Source: Quillaja saponaria (lineage: Eukaryota; Streptophyta; Magnoliopsida; Fabales; Quillajaceae). From it: 64,000 nt of DNA. Position numbers and translations under genes: made by a program. Position 1 is the stretch's first letter; each line of letters opens with the position of its first letter. The notes under the pieces are model-generated. The model saw only the letters and a program-made list of their open reading frames with translations. It was not told the origin of the DNA and searched no databases. Below are positions 47,738 to 60,254 of this stretch, piece by piece. The DNA lies in assembly GCA_029379385.1 (NCBI GenBank), contig CM055607.1, positions 15,314,001 to 15,378,000 of the forward strand, written 5' to 3'.

Positions 47738-48328
47738 TTACAACCCTCTAGCCAGCATTGCTTGGAATCTCCTATCAGACTCTTGCTTTTCCAGCTTAAA
47801 CTTCTCATGGCAATTAGCAATAAACACATCAGCTAACTTATCTATATTCTCATTGATTTCCTGCTCATCTTTGTGATCTTCAAGCCATTGAAGGTATCCT
47901 GAAAGCTCGGACTCGGCACCATCCTCGCATTGATCATTAGCTGGAATAATAGTATTCCAAGTAGAATCATAGTATAAGTGGGCAGCAGGAAGACCGTCAT
48001 AAACAGGAGCTGGCACGGGCATCACATGAGAAGAAGAGCCCCAATTGTAGTGAAGTCGAAAGGAGCCAAAGAACACCTTCTTGTGCTTGTTGGAATTTTT
48101 CTTCTGACCTTGTATAAAGTAGTGAATTGGTTGATTTTCCTTAACAATCTCGATGACAATGGATTTGACTTTGGAGAGGGCTCGAAAGATCCGGCACACG
48201 TGTGAGACTATAACGGTGTGAATTAGGGTTTTGATTTTCATGGAACTCAAGGTTGAAGATGAAGGTGATGATTTCATTGAGAAAACATGAAGTGGGTGCA
48301 AGATTTTCAGGTGGGATGGGCTAAACAT
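47738..48328 (-). CDS. DUF761 domain protein, single exon, intact
   Basis: A 196-residue protein of the plant DUF761 family (annotated in other plants as cotton-fibre-like or pathogen-associated; molecular role unknown). It opens MFSPSHLKILHPLHVFSMK, followed by a serine-rich stretch and a hydrophobic stretch (LIHTVIVSHVCRIFRALSKV) that could anchor or target it. The conserved middle is FFGSFRLHYNWGSSSHVMPV and YDGLPAAHLYYDSTWN. The acidic SGYLQWLEDHKDEQE region precedes the C-terminal DUF761 motif (IDKLADVFIANCHEKFKLEK, then QESDRRFQAMLARGL), which ends at the stop. The frame is also open to an ATG at 48388, but that lies only about 20 nt from the TATA box and probably upstream of transcription start. 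The ATG at 48328 has an A-rich context and the usual family N-terminus. Length and all conserved blocks look complete. Confidence 0.92.
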   Translation of the reverse strand: MFSPSHLKILHPLHVFSMKSSPSSSTLSSMKIKTLIHTVIVSHVCRIFRALSKVKSIVIEIVKENQPIHYFIQGQKKNSNKHKKVFFGSFRLHYNWGSSSHVMPVPAPVYDGLPAAHLYYDSTWNTIIPANDQCEDGAESELSGYLQWLEDHKDEQEINENIDKLADVFIANCHEKFKLEKQESDRRFQAMLARGL

Positions 48329-48404
48329 TTTTTTGTCTCTCTGAGTGAGAGACTGTCTTTGTGTTTGTGTGGAATGGTATGGGGTCATGGGCCTTGTTCT
48401 AAGG

Positions 48405-48413
48405 ATTATAAAT
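48405..48413 (-). promoter_or_regulatory. TATA box of the DUF761 gene
   Basis: The minus strand reads ATTTATAAT at 48413-48405. With usual plant spacing, transcription would start near 48375, giving a leader of about 45 nt before the start codon at 48328. Confidence 0.5.
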
Positions 48414-49316
48414 GGTTTTGATTACATCTTTACCCCTTGACTTTCTGTTTATTTAAAGGACAGCCATTTTACTTTTGTAGGTAAAGTTGAAGTATGGTCT
48501 TTGATTTTCTGTTGCTGAATTTTGCACTTGATAAATTAATTGAAGCTCAAATTCATAAATATTCCGCTTATAAAATTTGAAAATGAATTATAATGGGTTA
48601 GTTTGGTAGTTGAAAGTGTTTGTTTCATTTATATCCTAAATTAAAATCTTATTAGAGAGATTACGGACAGTAACAGAAAAACAGTAACAGGAAAACAGTT
48701 AGTCGAGATGTACGTAAATTGATTATGATATATAAATTAATTTTTAATTTTCTTTGAAAGTATGGTAATTTTGTTATTTTAAAGAAAAGAAGGGTTCATA
48801 GTTAAAGTGCAAATGTAAAACTTGATGGTGACGTTTATGTCTCTGGCGCCATTAGTAGAATCTTAGTTTTAAAATTTTAGTATGTAAATGGAGATCGGCG
48901 ATTGAGGCTTAAAAGTCGCCAGATTTACAAGCCCAAGGATATAAAGTAATGTGGATTTTCTGCTGAAGAAGTATTTATAAATTTTAATTAATTACTATGC
49001 AATTTCCTAAGCATATCATAATGTTTTCAGAATCGTAGACTTCTATTTTTAAATAAATCCCGAGAACTTGCGTCCAAGTTTGCAGCCAAAGCATTATAAT
49101 ATCATAAACAACAAAGTAATCTTGTATTGTTCTTCTAACTTCTATAATAGTTTTATAGAACCCTATTTGCATTAAAATTAAATGAATATTGTTTTCTTAC
49201 TTTTCTTTGACTAGCATTATTATTCTGTTGTTATTTAAATTTCGAGCAACTAGTTCAAGAAAAGCTTGAACTCTTAAATGAAGCTCTAAATACATGGATA
49301 GTTTTATATTATCTTA
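48414..49316. other. Upstream region of the DUF761 gene
   Basis: AT-rich, no gene recognised. The open frame at 48984-49172 has no motif. Any promoter elements beyond the TATA box cannot be named with confidence. Confidence 0.4.
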
Positions 49317-50031
49317 GAGTTAACTATATTGGAGCACCTTAATTTAGAGATCATTATTAAAGTAGACACTCATCTTCTCTTAAAAAAAAGAAAAATTGTT
49401 TTGAGGCATTCACCTCTCATTTTTATATTGACATGTCAATTTTTTTACACATCATAATATAATTTCTTTTATCTTTCTTATATTTATATATTTTTTAACT
49501 TTTTAATATTTTCATAGTTATTTCTCAAAATTCATTATTAATGAGCATCAAATTTCATACTTTTTGTTTTCTTACCTTAACTTAATTATTTTATAAAGAA
49601 ATTAAAATACATATATTGAACAACATTAATGACATGATTGTTTTTTTCTTTATTTTTTATTTTTTTTGATGTTTTTCACCATGAAACAAAATTTTATAAA
49701 TATATAAAAATATATATTTAATTTTTCATAAGTTTTTGTCTCATAATTAGTTGATACTTTCTAATATTTCTCTTAAACCTTTAATTAGTGGAATAATCAG
49801 ATAAATGTTGAAAATAAAATAATGAGGTGTAAAAAAAAATTGACATGCCACAATTTTCCTGTGACTATAATCACCGATTTTTAATGGAGTGCCTCAAACG
49901 ATATGAAAAAAAAGAAGGTGAGTGTCTCTAATGATTTAAGGTGAGCACCCAAACAATTGAAAAAAAAGAGAATGTTACTGTTTACTTTGATCTTGAACTC
50001 AATGTTAAGGTTCTCAGACGATAGTTAACTC
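49317..50031. mobile_element. MITE with ~110-bp inverted arms
   Basis: The left end is GAGTTAACTATATTGGAGCA. The right end is its complement (...ATAGTTAACTC at 50021-50031). The arms stay paired inward through CACTCA(T/C)CTTCT, TTTGAGGCA and GACATG(T/C)CAATTTTTTT. The centre is AT-rich and non-coding. A one-arm relative lies at 21010-21133. Confidence 0.65.
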
Positions 50032-52139
50032 TATTAACTTATCATATTATTTGGAAAATTTATAATATTTATTGCATTAATTAGTCATGATTTCAATACT
50101 ATTTAATTTATAAAATAGTAATTTTTTTCAAAATTAATTAATTTTCAATGACTACAACTACTACACCTAACAAGTATCTAAGGACACCAGTTAGAACATA
50201 GAAAGTTGAAATGTTGAATTTATTTATTTCCACCTTAACAAGTGAGTTTGAAATTAAAATATGGAGTTCAGTTCATTGCAATGAATTTTATATTTTTGGA
50301 CTCGTTTACGATAATATATGTTTATATAACATTTTATGTTGCAGTATAGACATTATACTGTTGTTAAACTATTATCTTATCATTTTATTCTTATTGTACA
50401 TATAATCTAATAATGTCAAGTATAATATAAGTCTATACTAATTATGTAGTTCTTGTTTTTTATCACATGCTTATTCCTAAATAGAATCTCTATTACTCCC
50501 ACGTTCCACTAACAATTTTATTTCTGTCCAATTCCCCTAAAATCAACCATAAATTTTTTATTTTTTTTTTTCAGCTACCCTTTTAACACACGAGTTGAAA
50601 GCTGGGTTTCTCCTACAATGCATCCGTCACTAAGGAGAATATAAGAGATCCTGATTGACTATAAAATTCTTATGAATTGCAGTTTGCGTTGTTACTATAT
50701 TGTCAAATTCATTTTAGTGGATGAAGAATGCAAAACTTCAAAAAAAAAAATTATCTTTTCAAGTTTCTATGAATTGAATTCTCTGAGAAACATTTTGTAG
50801 CATAGGTCATTTCTCAAATAATTATCTATAAATAATATGTTCGTAAATAATTTCAATTAAGAAATAACTTATTAAGTGCACTATAAAAATCTCAATTTTT
50901 TTTTATATTAATTTGGCTAACTATATAATCTATTTGTATATTTGTTTCTATTTAATAGAAAATTGGACTCATCACTCTAGTAGAAGCTCATCTTCCAAAT
51001 CCTGTTCAGGAGGTTCACTGAAGACAAAATGTAAAACAAAATTGTGGTTGATTTTAGGAAACCGAACAGAAAAGAGAAAGAAATAAAATTGTTACTGAAA
51101 AAGTGACTATAATAGAGTCCAATTAGGAATAAGCAGGCTGAGAAAAAAAATGCAATTACATAAAGGGTGGAAGGGGAGAAAGTGCAATATTATAGGGAAT
51201 ATATAATTATTAAATTTAATTTAAAAATGATATTTTTGTCTTATTGTTTATTTGACAATAAATAAGTTATGTTTTAAGCTAAAGTGATTATGATGAAAAT
51301 AACTAAAGGTATGTTATAGTGATTATGAGAAAAGTACTTGCAATGTAATGAATTTTTTATATATTTCACAAAAAATAATTGAATTGAAATCTATAATTAT
51401 ATATATATTTATATCAAATAAGAGAGTTGAAAGAACTCTAATTTTTATTAAATTTCAAATTACACTAAAAATTAAGAATTGAGATTTTTGTCGCTGACTT
51501 AGGAGACACGTGATTGACTATTTGTACAGATTAAGATCAAAGATATTTATAACGACAAGAGATAAACATTATCTAAATTCAAGTACCTGGATCTTCCATT
51601 TATTATATTTCGCAAACATAGCAATCAAACATCACTAAAATCAGATTTGCAGAAGACATTGACTTGTTAAACGACTTACAAAATGGATGATGATATCACA
51701 GAGACATGAACTTGATAGCTTCTTTTGGTTTTGCCAATATTTTAAATCTTGGCTTCACCCATGATCCAAGGAGATTAATTTAATTTGATTTCAACTTCCA
51801 AAGCAGTTGGACTTAAGCGAAACACGCAAGAAATTACTTGTACTCAATAATTAATTATCACGAAAATGAGAAATGCAACCTTCTTTGATTGGTGTAGAAT
51901 AGACACATATATATCATACAATTTCTTTGAAAGAGCTTAGATTTAGACTTTGGTCTTGTGCTTATGTCTTGGCTCAATTATGTGAGTTAAATTAAGGATT
52001 TTATATTTTCATATTGAAATATTAAAATTCAGCTTCAACTCTTGAGCAAATTCGTCCTTACTTTTAAAAGTTTGTAGATGTAATCAATCAGATTTAGTCA
52101 ATGAATATATATATAGAGAGAGAACTGTTTAGCTCAATT
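50032..52139. other. AT-rich intergenic stretch
   Basis: No gene seen. The segment 50960-51040 and the acceptor-like run at 50555-50575 were inspected and gave no continuing frame. Confidence 0.45.
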
Positions 52140-52280
52140 ATTTACTGTATTTAATTTTTGTTCTTTTGATTTAGAAATTTATGAAAATTTTATTTTTCAA
52201 GATCTCTCTCAATGAGATTCGAACCTAGAAAGTCAATAAATAGAGCACATATTCTTGACTACCAGACTAAATCTCTTAAG
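52140..52280 (-). mobile_element. Possible tRNA-derived SINE
   Basis: The minus strand has an A-box-like TTAGTCTGGTAGTCAAG near 52269-52253. A B-box-like GGTTCGAATCTC follows at 52225-52214, spaced as in tRNA genes, then an A-rich non-tRNA part. The cloverleaf arms do not pair well, so it is not a working tRNA gene. Confidence 0.35.
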
Positions 52281-55200
52281 GTAAACACTGTACCTATTGA
52301 TGTTTCACTTAGGAGGAGGAGATGTGGCGAGGAGGCAAGGAAATAATGTTTTAAAAATCAGATCATTGCAAATCAATTTTGAAATTACTAGTTCAATAGT
52401 AATTAGATCAATTATCGAACTATTATTGATAACAATCTATTTAATTTAATATTATACATAATATAATCATGTAATTACTATATTGTCAATATTCATGGGA
52501 GATATTAAACAAAAATAGTAATTGATTTATTGCAACAATATATTTTTCGCACTATATCGTAAATCATATAATTTTTCAGATCCAGTTAGAGAATTGATTT
52601 TTGTCCACTTCAATTTAGAGAAAATAAAAAAGAAACTAATTATGATAGGAGTGCCGAATCGCCTGGCTATTCTATTTTTAATATTATTTTAATCAGGAAG
52701 AAAAAGGGAAAAAGAAAAGATGATATCAAAGCATGCAATGTATAGCATCATCATGCATGAGATAAGTCAGTTAAACCAAGTCCCGCCTGCAGCCAATTAA
52801 TAATATATTTATGTACTTGGAATTAAGTACGATTAGGCAAGAAGGTATGTAGTTGTTATTGCTGAATTTTATTTTTTGGGTATTACAATACCCAGTCCAC
52901 CATTTTTTAGAATTTCAAAGCCTTCTTCTCTCTTTCTGTCGGGTATTAAAAAATTTACAATTTATATCACATGAATTAAAATATTAATTTTAAAATATTT
53001 TATAATTAATTATTATGAATTATAAATAATATAATCAGATTTTTTGTTTTGTCTTTTTGATATTACATTAGCACACAAGTGTAGAGCTAGAGAGAATCCC
53101 ACAAAACATCAAGAATAGGAAATAAAGAAAAGCAAATTTCAAACAGGAGGAGAAACTCTTAGCCAACTTTAGTCTGTACAAAAAGTTACATTCAATCACC
53201 TAGGAAGATTGGAATACTCACCTTTCATAAAAATATATATTCCTTCTCAGTTTCACTTGTCATTGTCAGCCAGGGAAAGCTAGTACCATGTAATTCAACA
53301 TTTCAACTTTCTATGTTCTAAGTAATTTTTAAATTTTCTCTTTTGATTTGATTCTTCTCAGTTTTCAGTTTCCCTATGAACTGTAGCGAGTGCTCTTTGC
53401 AGACTCTTCTTGACTTTCTGTAACTACTTAGAATCCTTAAGAAGAGAATTAGAAAATGCCAAATATAATTGAGCTCAATATATAATATTATACACTTTCT
53501 TAATTTCTTGCTGCAATTTTGTAAAATAGCTAGCCCGAATCAGAGGAGTTAAAAGTTATTCATACTTTAAAAATCTGTTAATCTTGTAAAAGACTTTCAA
53601 CTCATAATATGAAAGTAGATTTATTTCAGACTTATATATTTTTCAAATTATTTCTATTTTAAATTAAAATATGGAGCAGGATTCGACATCACTGAGACTT
53701 GGTGGCTAAGAATGTGACTTATTGATTGATATTTGAGTTTTGATTGACACATTTCACACTAGTCTAGTGCAAATGATAATTTTTTTGACAGATATTCAAA
53801 AACTGTATAAAAAAAATTTCCCTTCTCATTACAATGCATCATCACTCAGGGCCCACCTTGTGGTCATCCTCTTTAACTTTTCCATATTCCTTTTTCTTTT
53901 CCAGGGTTACCAAGGTGTTCCAAGCAATACCTCACCCAAACTAGAATTCTCCCTGTCATCTCATTACAAAAGATATTAACATAATAGGCTCTCCGAGTTA
54001 ACTTGTAGAGTACTCACACTCACAAAAGTTAATTTTTACCACTCCTCACATAGAATACTAGAACAGAATTGTGCTTTCCAATTCCATGTGATCTTCTCTA
54101 AGATCTGCGTAAAGTGAAATGATCGATCATAATTAATTTGAGTCAAGTCAAATATCTAGTCTAATTAATCAAATTAACTCATAACTGAAAATGACCTAGG
54201 AATTCAAAGTATATTTAAAAAAAATTTGTTGAAATTTGTAGTTTATCAATCAAATTAGTTTTCATGTCATGCACGTGAATTAGAATCATAGCTATATGGT
54301 GAAAATAATTTAAAACTTGTACTATCAATATACAAAATACAAAATAATATAAAATAAGAAAACTAGATTAAATTAACTTAAGTCTAAAAAATTGAGATGT
54401 ATCGTTTACTTTTATATTAGACTCAATGTTAAATAAAATTTTATCTATCAAACAAATAATTAAGTTGTTAGTTAGCCATAAACATATCAATTCCCTAAAG
54501 TTGAAAATTCAAAGGGAAACCGCAAAATAAAAAGTCCTGAAAGAACATACCTTACAAAAGATTGCATGCTAACTAGAATATGTAGTGTTCACACTCCAAA
54601 TAACTAACATAAAATTAAAGTTTTTTAATTTAGTTGTTAGATGTGTCCATATCAACTTACGCTTATACCGACTAATCACATTACTAGTTCGGTAAAAAAT
54701 TTCAACTTATCATTGAAAATTAGAGGTGTTAAATGGTATGGAATCCCTCTCCTATTTATGTAAGTTATTGGATAGATCTTGAACTGCATGTCAAAATTTT
54801 GCAATGTGAACATGTAGAATTACACAAGAAGATCGATGTCATGTTCTTAGCTTGCTACTTTTCTTGTGTAATATAACATGGTGGAGTAAACGTAATTACC
54901 TAGTATATCGATCGATAGCTGGACCATGGAGGCTGCAGGGTCGTCATACTTGAGCTTTGTTTCCCTTTAGATGTCATTTAGAAATTTTGCTGAAGATAGC
55001 AAATTGTGCATATACATAATCACTGGCTGCCTCTATGATTAGATTACATGCACCTCAGTATATAATCATTTTCCAATTTCTATGCTTAAGAACAACGCTG
55101 GATGAATGACCTAATCAAAATTCCACATCATTTTCATCTTTCGATTTTCTGGTTTCATAGTGTCATTAAAGTAATCCTATGTTTTCATCAGCAAATATGT

Positions 55201-56949
55201 ATTATTTATGTTTACACGCAATGCTTATAAGTATGACACACAATAAAGAATGATTCACCAAGTACATAACATATTAGAATATATGTCACCTGAACTTAGC
55301 TCCGGCGAGATGCATAGGCATCGAAACCTACCAGATTGGTTCTAGATTTGACTCGGTCCGCAATTGATCTAATATATATTCATCAATTTGAACTGAAATA
55401 ATTAAAATTCAACTCAATTAGAACTCGAACCGAATTAAACTTATATATATTTTTAATCTTTCCTATATAATTTTATGTTTAGCCAATGTAGATCGATAGA
55501 TCAATCTAGCATGCATCAATCCAAATTCAGTATGATAAAAGGATCACATAATAATCCAATCGGATTGGACAAAGTACAAACCCTTTTTAGTTTTGTAATG
55601 AATTTCACTCTGTCAAAACATTATCTGTGCATATAGGGTACTTTTACATTATTGTTTGGAAAAGATCCGGCCCATCGGTGATCGGTTGATTGTAGCATAT
55701 TAGCCTATTAGATGTGGTAAAATATCGTCACATGGTCCACAACCAGTTTTTGTTATTCTATTGGCCCATCTCAATGATCGAGCCCATCAGCCCTCTCAGA
55801 AACCCTTCCAGTCCGGTTTATGTTCATCATTAGCCCATAAAAAATAACAAAAAATGTCCATTTTGAGCTTTTGGTTGGATAGTAATTTAATTATGGTATC
55901 TAAATTGAGGGTCAAGAAAGTACTGTTCGAGTATATAAATCTATGGTTTAAAAATTTAACCGACAATCAAATATGAAAATTGATTATTTTTGAATCATTG
56001 ATTTATAGAGATTGGATAGTTGATCAAATGAGACTGATATTATAAATATATTTAATTTAATATTAAAATTAACAATAGGTAGTAATATTATATACCTTAT
56101 AACACTATCTACAATCATTATATTGATGTTTTATATCATATAAGAAAATAAGAATAAGTTATACTTAAAATAAGTCTCTTCACCATTAAAAATATACATT
56201 GATACTCTCAAAATTTAATTTCTCTTTGAAATTCAAATTCACATTTTAAAGTGAATAAATTACTTTTAATAAAAGTTCAATTTTTATTTAAAAAATATTT
56301 TTTATTAAATTTAACTGTATTAAATCATGAATGAAAAAAAAACTCCTATCTTCAAAAATCTATAAACCTAACTTATTTCAAATTTCTTAAACAATTATAA
56401 TTATCATATTACCTTATTATTTATTTATTTATTTTGTACCTTTTTCTTCATATTTAACTTGAATAATTTTATTAATTATGAATTACTTTAATTAAAACTT
56501 CATTTTTATTTTTTAATCAGAAATTATTCTATTATTATCTTTTTAATTTTGAAATTTTAATATTTTTTTATATGATTTACTACAATTATATTTAATGAAA
56601 ATTATATATTTTTTTTAGATGATCTATTAGAATTAAATTTAAGAAAAATAATATTTTTATAAATAAAGTAATCTGACTCTTTTAGTTATATAATAAAATA
56701 ATTATATATTTCACTGATATTTAGTTGCCTTATCAACTAAAGGGAAAATTAGTAATAGATTGATTCTTATGAGTGAAAAGACTTGTTTTGAATAAAAATA
56801 TAAAATTATGATTTATTGATCATGTAAAGTTATTATAAGATTTTTTTTTTTAAGAATAAAAAGTAAAAAGTTAATATTTTTTTCAATCTTTGTAGTTAAG
56901 ATTCAAAAAATTTTCTAGCTTCTACCTCACATTGAGAACCACTTTTCTT
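52281..56949. other. Long intergenic region without recognised genes
   Basis: I saw no coding exon, transposase or LTR here. One clean hairpin is present at 54819-54872. The segment 53740-53979 has an open frame without known motifs. The region is moderately less AT-rich at 54880-55150, but no splice-connected frame was found. Confidence 0.4.
54819..54872. other. Perfect 12-bp stem hairpin
   Basis: ATTACACAAGAA (54819-54830) and TTCTTGTGTAAT (54861-54872) are exact reverse complements separated by 30 bases. The stem is too short for a typical plant microRNA precursor. Confidence 0.7.
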
Positions 56950-57363
56950 TAGGGGTGGAATTCGAACCATATTGTCCAAATCCATATTCAAGTTCGAATT
57001 CAAAAATTCGAATGCTATTCAAATTGAATTCAAATTCTGTTTAAAATTTGAATTTGAATCCGAATTTGAATTTGAATTTGAATTCAATTATTCAAAAGGA
57101 AATATTTTTTATTTAAAAATAAAAATAAAAAAATCTTAATTTTGTATTTACTAAAATACATTAAAAAATTTGAATTCCAAAGAATTTTTATTCAAATTTG
57201 AGTTTAAATTTAAAATTTGGTTCAACTTCAAATATTTGAAATTGCATCCAAATTCGAACTCAAAATTCAGTTTATGTTCGAATTACGAATTCGAGTACAA
57301 GAATTTGAATCGAAATTCGAATAATACCATATTCAAAATTATTTGATTTGAATTCCAGCCTTA
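56950..57363. mobile_element. hAT-type MITE, GAATTCGAA-rich
   Basis: A 414-bp element with ends TAGGGGTGGAATTC (left) and TAAGGCTGGAATTC (right, read inward). The 8-bp flanks are CTTTTCTT (56942-56949) and CTTTTCGA (57364-57371), six of eight matching. The interior is made of TTCGAATT/AATTTGAA motifs in both orientations, nearly self-complementary. Confidence 0.6.
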
Positions 57364-57724
57364 CTTTTCGACAAGCTTCTCCATAGCCCTTGCAGGTTTT
57401 ACCTTACTATTAAAGCGAACAAAACTAAACTGATCGCCATTTCTATTACACCTCACCCTCAAAATGAAAAACTCCAGTACTCAACCTTCTTTGTCGAACA
57501 TGCTCCTCAACAACTTCCATTCTGCAAATAAATGGATGTTTTCAACGAAGAGAGTAAACACCTTATTTCTCCAATCTTTTCCAATTTTGTCCTCTATATT
57601 TCAAATCACTCCTGTCATCATTGTTTCCTTATCAATTCATGTTTTAAGCTTTGTTAGCTTTTTGGTAGAGTACTTTGTTATAATTATTCGTCCTTGTCAT
57701 TTTTTTCTCACCCAAAACCATAGC

Positions 57725-58920
57725 TAATTCCTCTATCCTTAAGCTAGCCACCCCAAGTCATGGGAGACCTAGATAAAGTAATTTTCAAGATATTATAGAA
57801 TTGAATTTGAGAAATGGAGAAAGCTTAGAAGACACCTGGTGTGCCTTATCAAATGACCAAACTAGCCTTAGCTCTGAAGGTCATATAATTGGTCAATTGA
57901 TGTATTTGGCCTTTTTCCATTTCCTCTCCTTAAAACCCTAGCTAACTCCTCAATTCTTAACTAAACCAAGCCATTACAAGTCATGAAAGACCTAAAATAA
58001 AGTAACTTTCAAAGTAAATGTTACTACTAAACACTGTATAAGAGTTGATTGAATAGTAATATCCTTATACTATAAATATATTAAACGAGCCCTTATAAAA
58101 TCGAATTTCTAGAAGGCTAGCTCCTGGTGAGACCTTATCAGATGTCTAAACTAGCCCTAGCTTTGAAGGTCATATAGCTAGCCAATTGAAGTATTCGACC
58201 TTGCTATTTTCTTTCTCCCTACAATCCTAGTTGATTCCTTAATCCTTAATCAAACCCAGCCACCCCAAGTCATGGAAGACATAAGATAAAGTAATTTTCA
58301 ACTCTAAATGTTATAGTACTAAACACTATATGAGAGCTAATGAAATAGTTTAATACTATCATTTCCTTCTTATACGATATATCAAATAAGGGCTTATAAA
58401 ATTGAATTTGAGAAATGAAGAAGCCTTAGAAGGTACCTTGCAATGCCCTATCAAATGTCTAAACTAGCCCTAGTTCCAAAGGTTATACATATAACTAACC
58501 AATTGAAATATTCGACCTTGCCGTTTTCTCTCTCCTTTAATCAAACCCTGTTGCTCCAAGTCATGAAAGATCTAAGATAAAGTAATTTTCAATCCTATAT
58601 GTTACTAATAAACATTGTATATATAAAAATTGATTGAATAGTTTTATACTTTCATGTCATTCTTATATTATAAGTCAAACGAGCCCTTTCTAGAATTGAA
58701 TTTGGAAAATGTAAAAACCCTGGAAGGCACTTTACGACACCCTATCAGATATCTAAATTAACTAACCTTAGCTTCGAATGTTATATAACCAGCAAATATT
58801 GAAGTATTCGGCCTTGCCATTTTCTCTCTCCCCTATAATCATAACTAATTCTTCAATCCTTAATCAAACCCAGCAGCTCCAAATCGCGGAAGAGCTAAGA
58901 TAAAGTAATTTTCAACCCTA
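57725..58920. repeat. Five-copy degenerate tandem array, period about 290 bp
   Basis: A marker like CCAAGTCATG.AAGACCTAAG, then ATAAAGTAA.TTTCAA, recurs near 57755, 57975, 58262, 58551 and 58873, giving steps of about 220, 287, 289 and 322 bp. Each unit also has CTAGC/CTAGT..CCTTAATC, a GAATTTGAGAAATG.A(A/G)AA segment, CTTATCA(A/G)AT.(A/T)CTAAACTAGCC and GGTCATATA. The units are diverged, so the array is old. No protein is encoded. Confidence 0.75.
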
Positions 58921-58926
58921 GGACTG

Positions 58927-59530
58927 ATGTTGGAAGCTAAGTAGTTAGTGTCTTACGAATTACAAGGAAGACAATGGTATATATATGTGGACAATTAGCC
59001 ACATAAACGTATGAAATAACAAGTCAAGCATACTTGGCTACTTCAAATTTTCAATTCCCTAATTATAACATAATACCACCAACACACATGTCAAAATTGA
59101 GAGTTTTCGTCCACTTTCGATGAAAATCATCATATGGTTGTTGACATACCAAAATGACCAAATTGGTATCCACCGAATATGAGTGCAGTTTGAGAAGGCC
59201 GAAACATGTCACTTGTTTGCTGTCGACCTACTTAGTAAACGGTCGACATGCAAGGATGGCAGACCGAAAGACTGGAGGCAGTTTAATGTGGTAGTTAGGA
59301 AATTTTATTAATGAGAAGTAGTTAACCATTTGTAACGGTTATTTAGGAGATGTTATTAATTTGAAATTTGAATTTCAACCATTAAGAGGCTATAAATACT
59401 GGTCTAAAGAATTCAAAAACCAATTAATCAACTTATCTTTTTTTGCATTTATCCTTTCATTTATGTTACCTTGTCTTTATCTTTAAACAATCACAATTGC
59501 AACTGCTAGTATTTTGTATCAGAGTTAGAA
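58927..59530 (+). mobile_element. Probable LTR with adjoining primer-site-like sequence
   Basis: The stretch begins TGTTGGAAGCTAAGTAGTTA, has a TATA box (GCTATAAATACTGG near 59389) and ends near CAACTGCTAGTA. It is followed by GTATCAGAGTTAGAACC (from 59516), which resembles a tRNA-Met-type primer site. No internal domain follows, so it is a solo or truncated LTR. The GTCGACC/GGTCGAC block near 59225-59250 is a short inverted repeat within it. Confidence 0.4.
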
Positions 59531-60254
59531 CCGAAACCCAGAATAGTTCATAATAGTTTGATTAATTATTAACTTGGAACATGAAACCAAATTGCCATAA
59601 ACAATGATTCAATGAACTTACCCTCATTTTCTAGGGAACCTTTTTTATGTGCATGTTATTATACTATAAGTATAGATTTGTGCATGGTGATGTAATAATC
59701 TGATGGAATTTGACAATTACCTAGTCACTCCCTCATGGGGAACCTTCCTCTATTTTCCCTAATTTACTTACGGTACAACTAGATAATTAAATATTGGAAC
59801 ATGCTTAGGAATGTGTACTGAGTAGCACTATCTCCTCTTTTTCAAGGAATTATTCTTCCATGAAACATGGAAGCTATAAATAAATAGGCACCGTGAAGAA
59901 AGAATAATGCTATGCTAAAAGTCTTGCTTCTGATCGATCGGTTTACAATGAAAATTAGGAACAATTTCAAGTCCCCGTCAGATGTGGACTACATGTACAA
60001 GATACTAGGGACACAGTAACTATCAAGTGTTATTTGTTGGTTTCTTATTAAAGGTAAATTTAATTTCTTGGTCTTCAGAAAAATATTCTTTTCTTATTTT
60101 TACCAAAAAAAGAAAAAAAAGAAACATACTATTTTGATCTCCCTAATTATGAAGATAAATGCCTCTTCTTTTTTTTACCCCCTTTTTTTTTTTAATGATA
60201 AAGATGGATACTGCCTTACTTCCATGCTTTATAATTACAACAGTAAGTATTTAA
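59531..60254. other. Intergenic stretch
   Basis: Nothing recognised. The A-rich and T-rich runs at 60100-60195 produce a meaningless open frame. Confidence 0.4.

Noticed and set aside
52205..52277. A tRNA gene on the minus strand
   Set aside because: The acceptor and anticodon arms do not pair convincingly and the 3' part runs into A/T-rich sequence; a SINE is the better reading.
54819..54872. A microRNA hairpin
   Set aside because: The stem is 12 bp, too short for a plant precursor.
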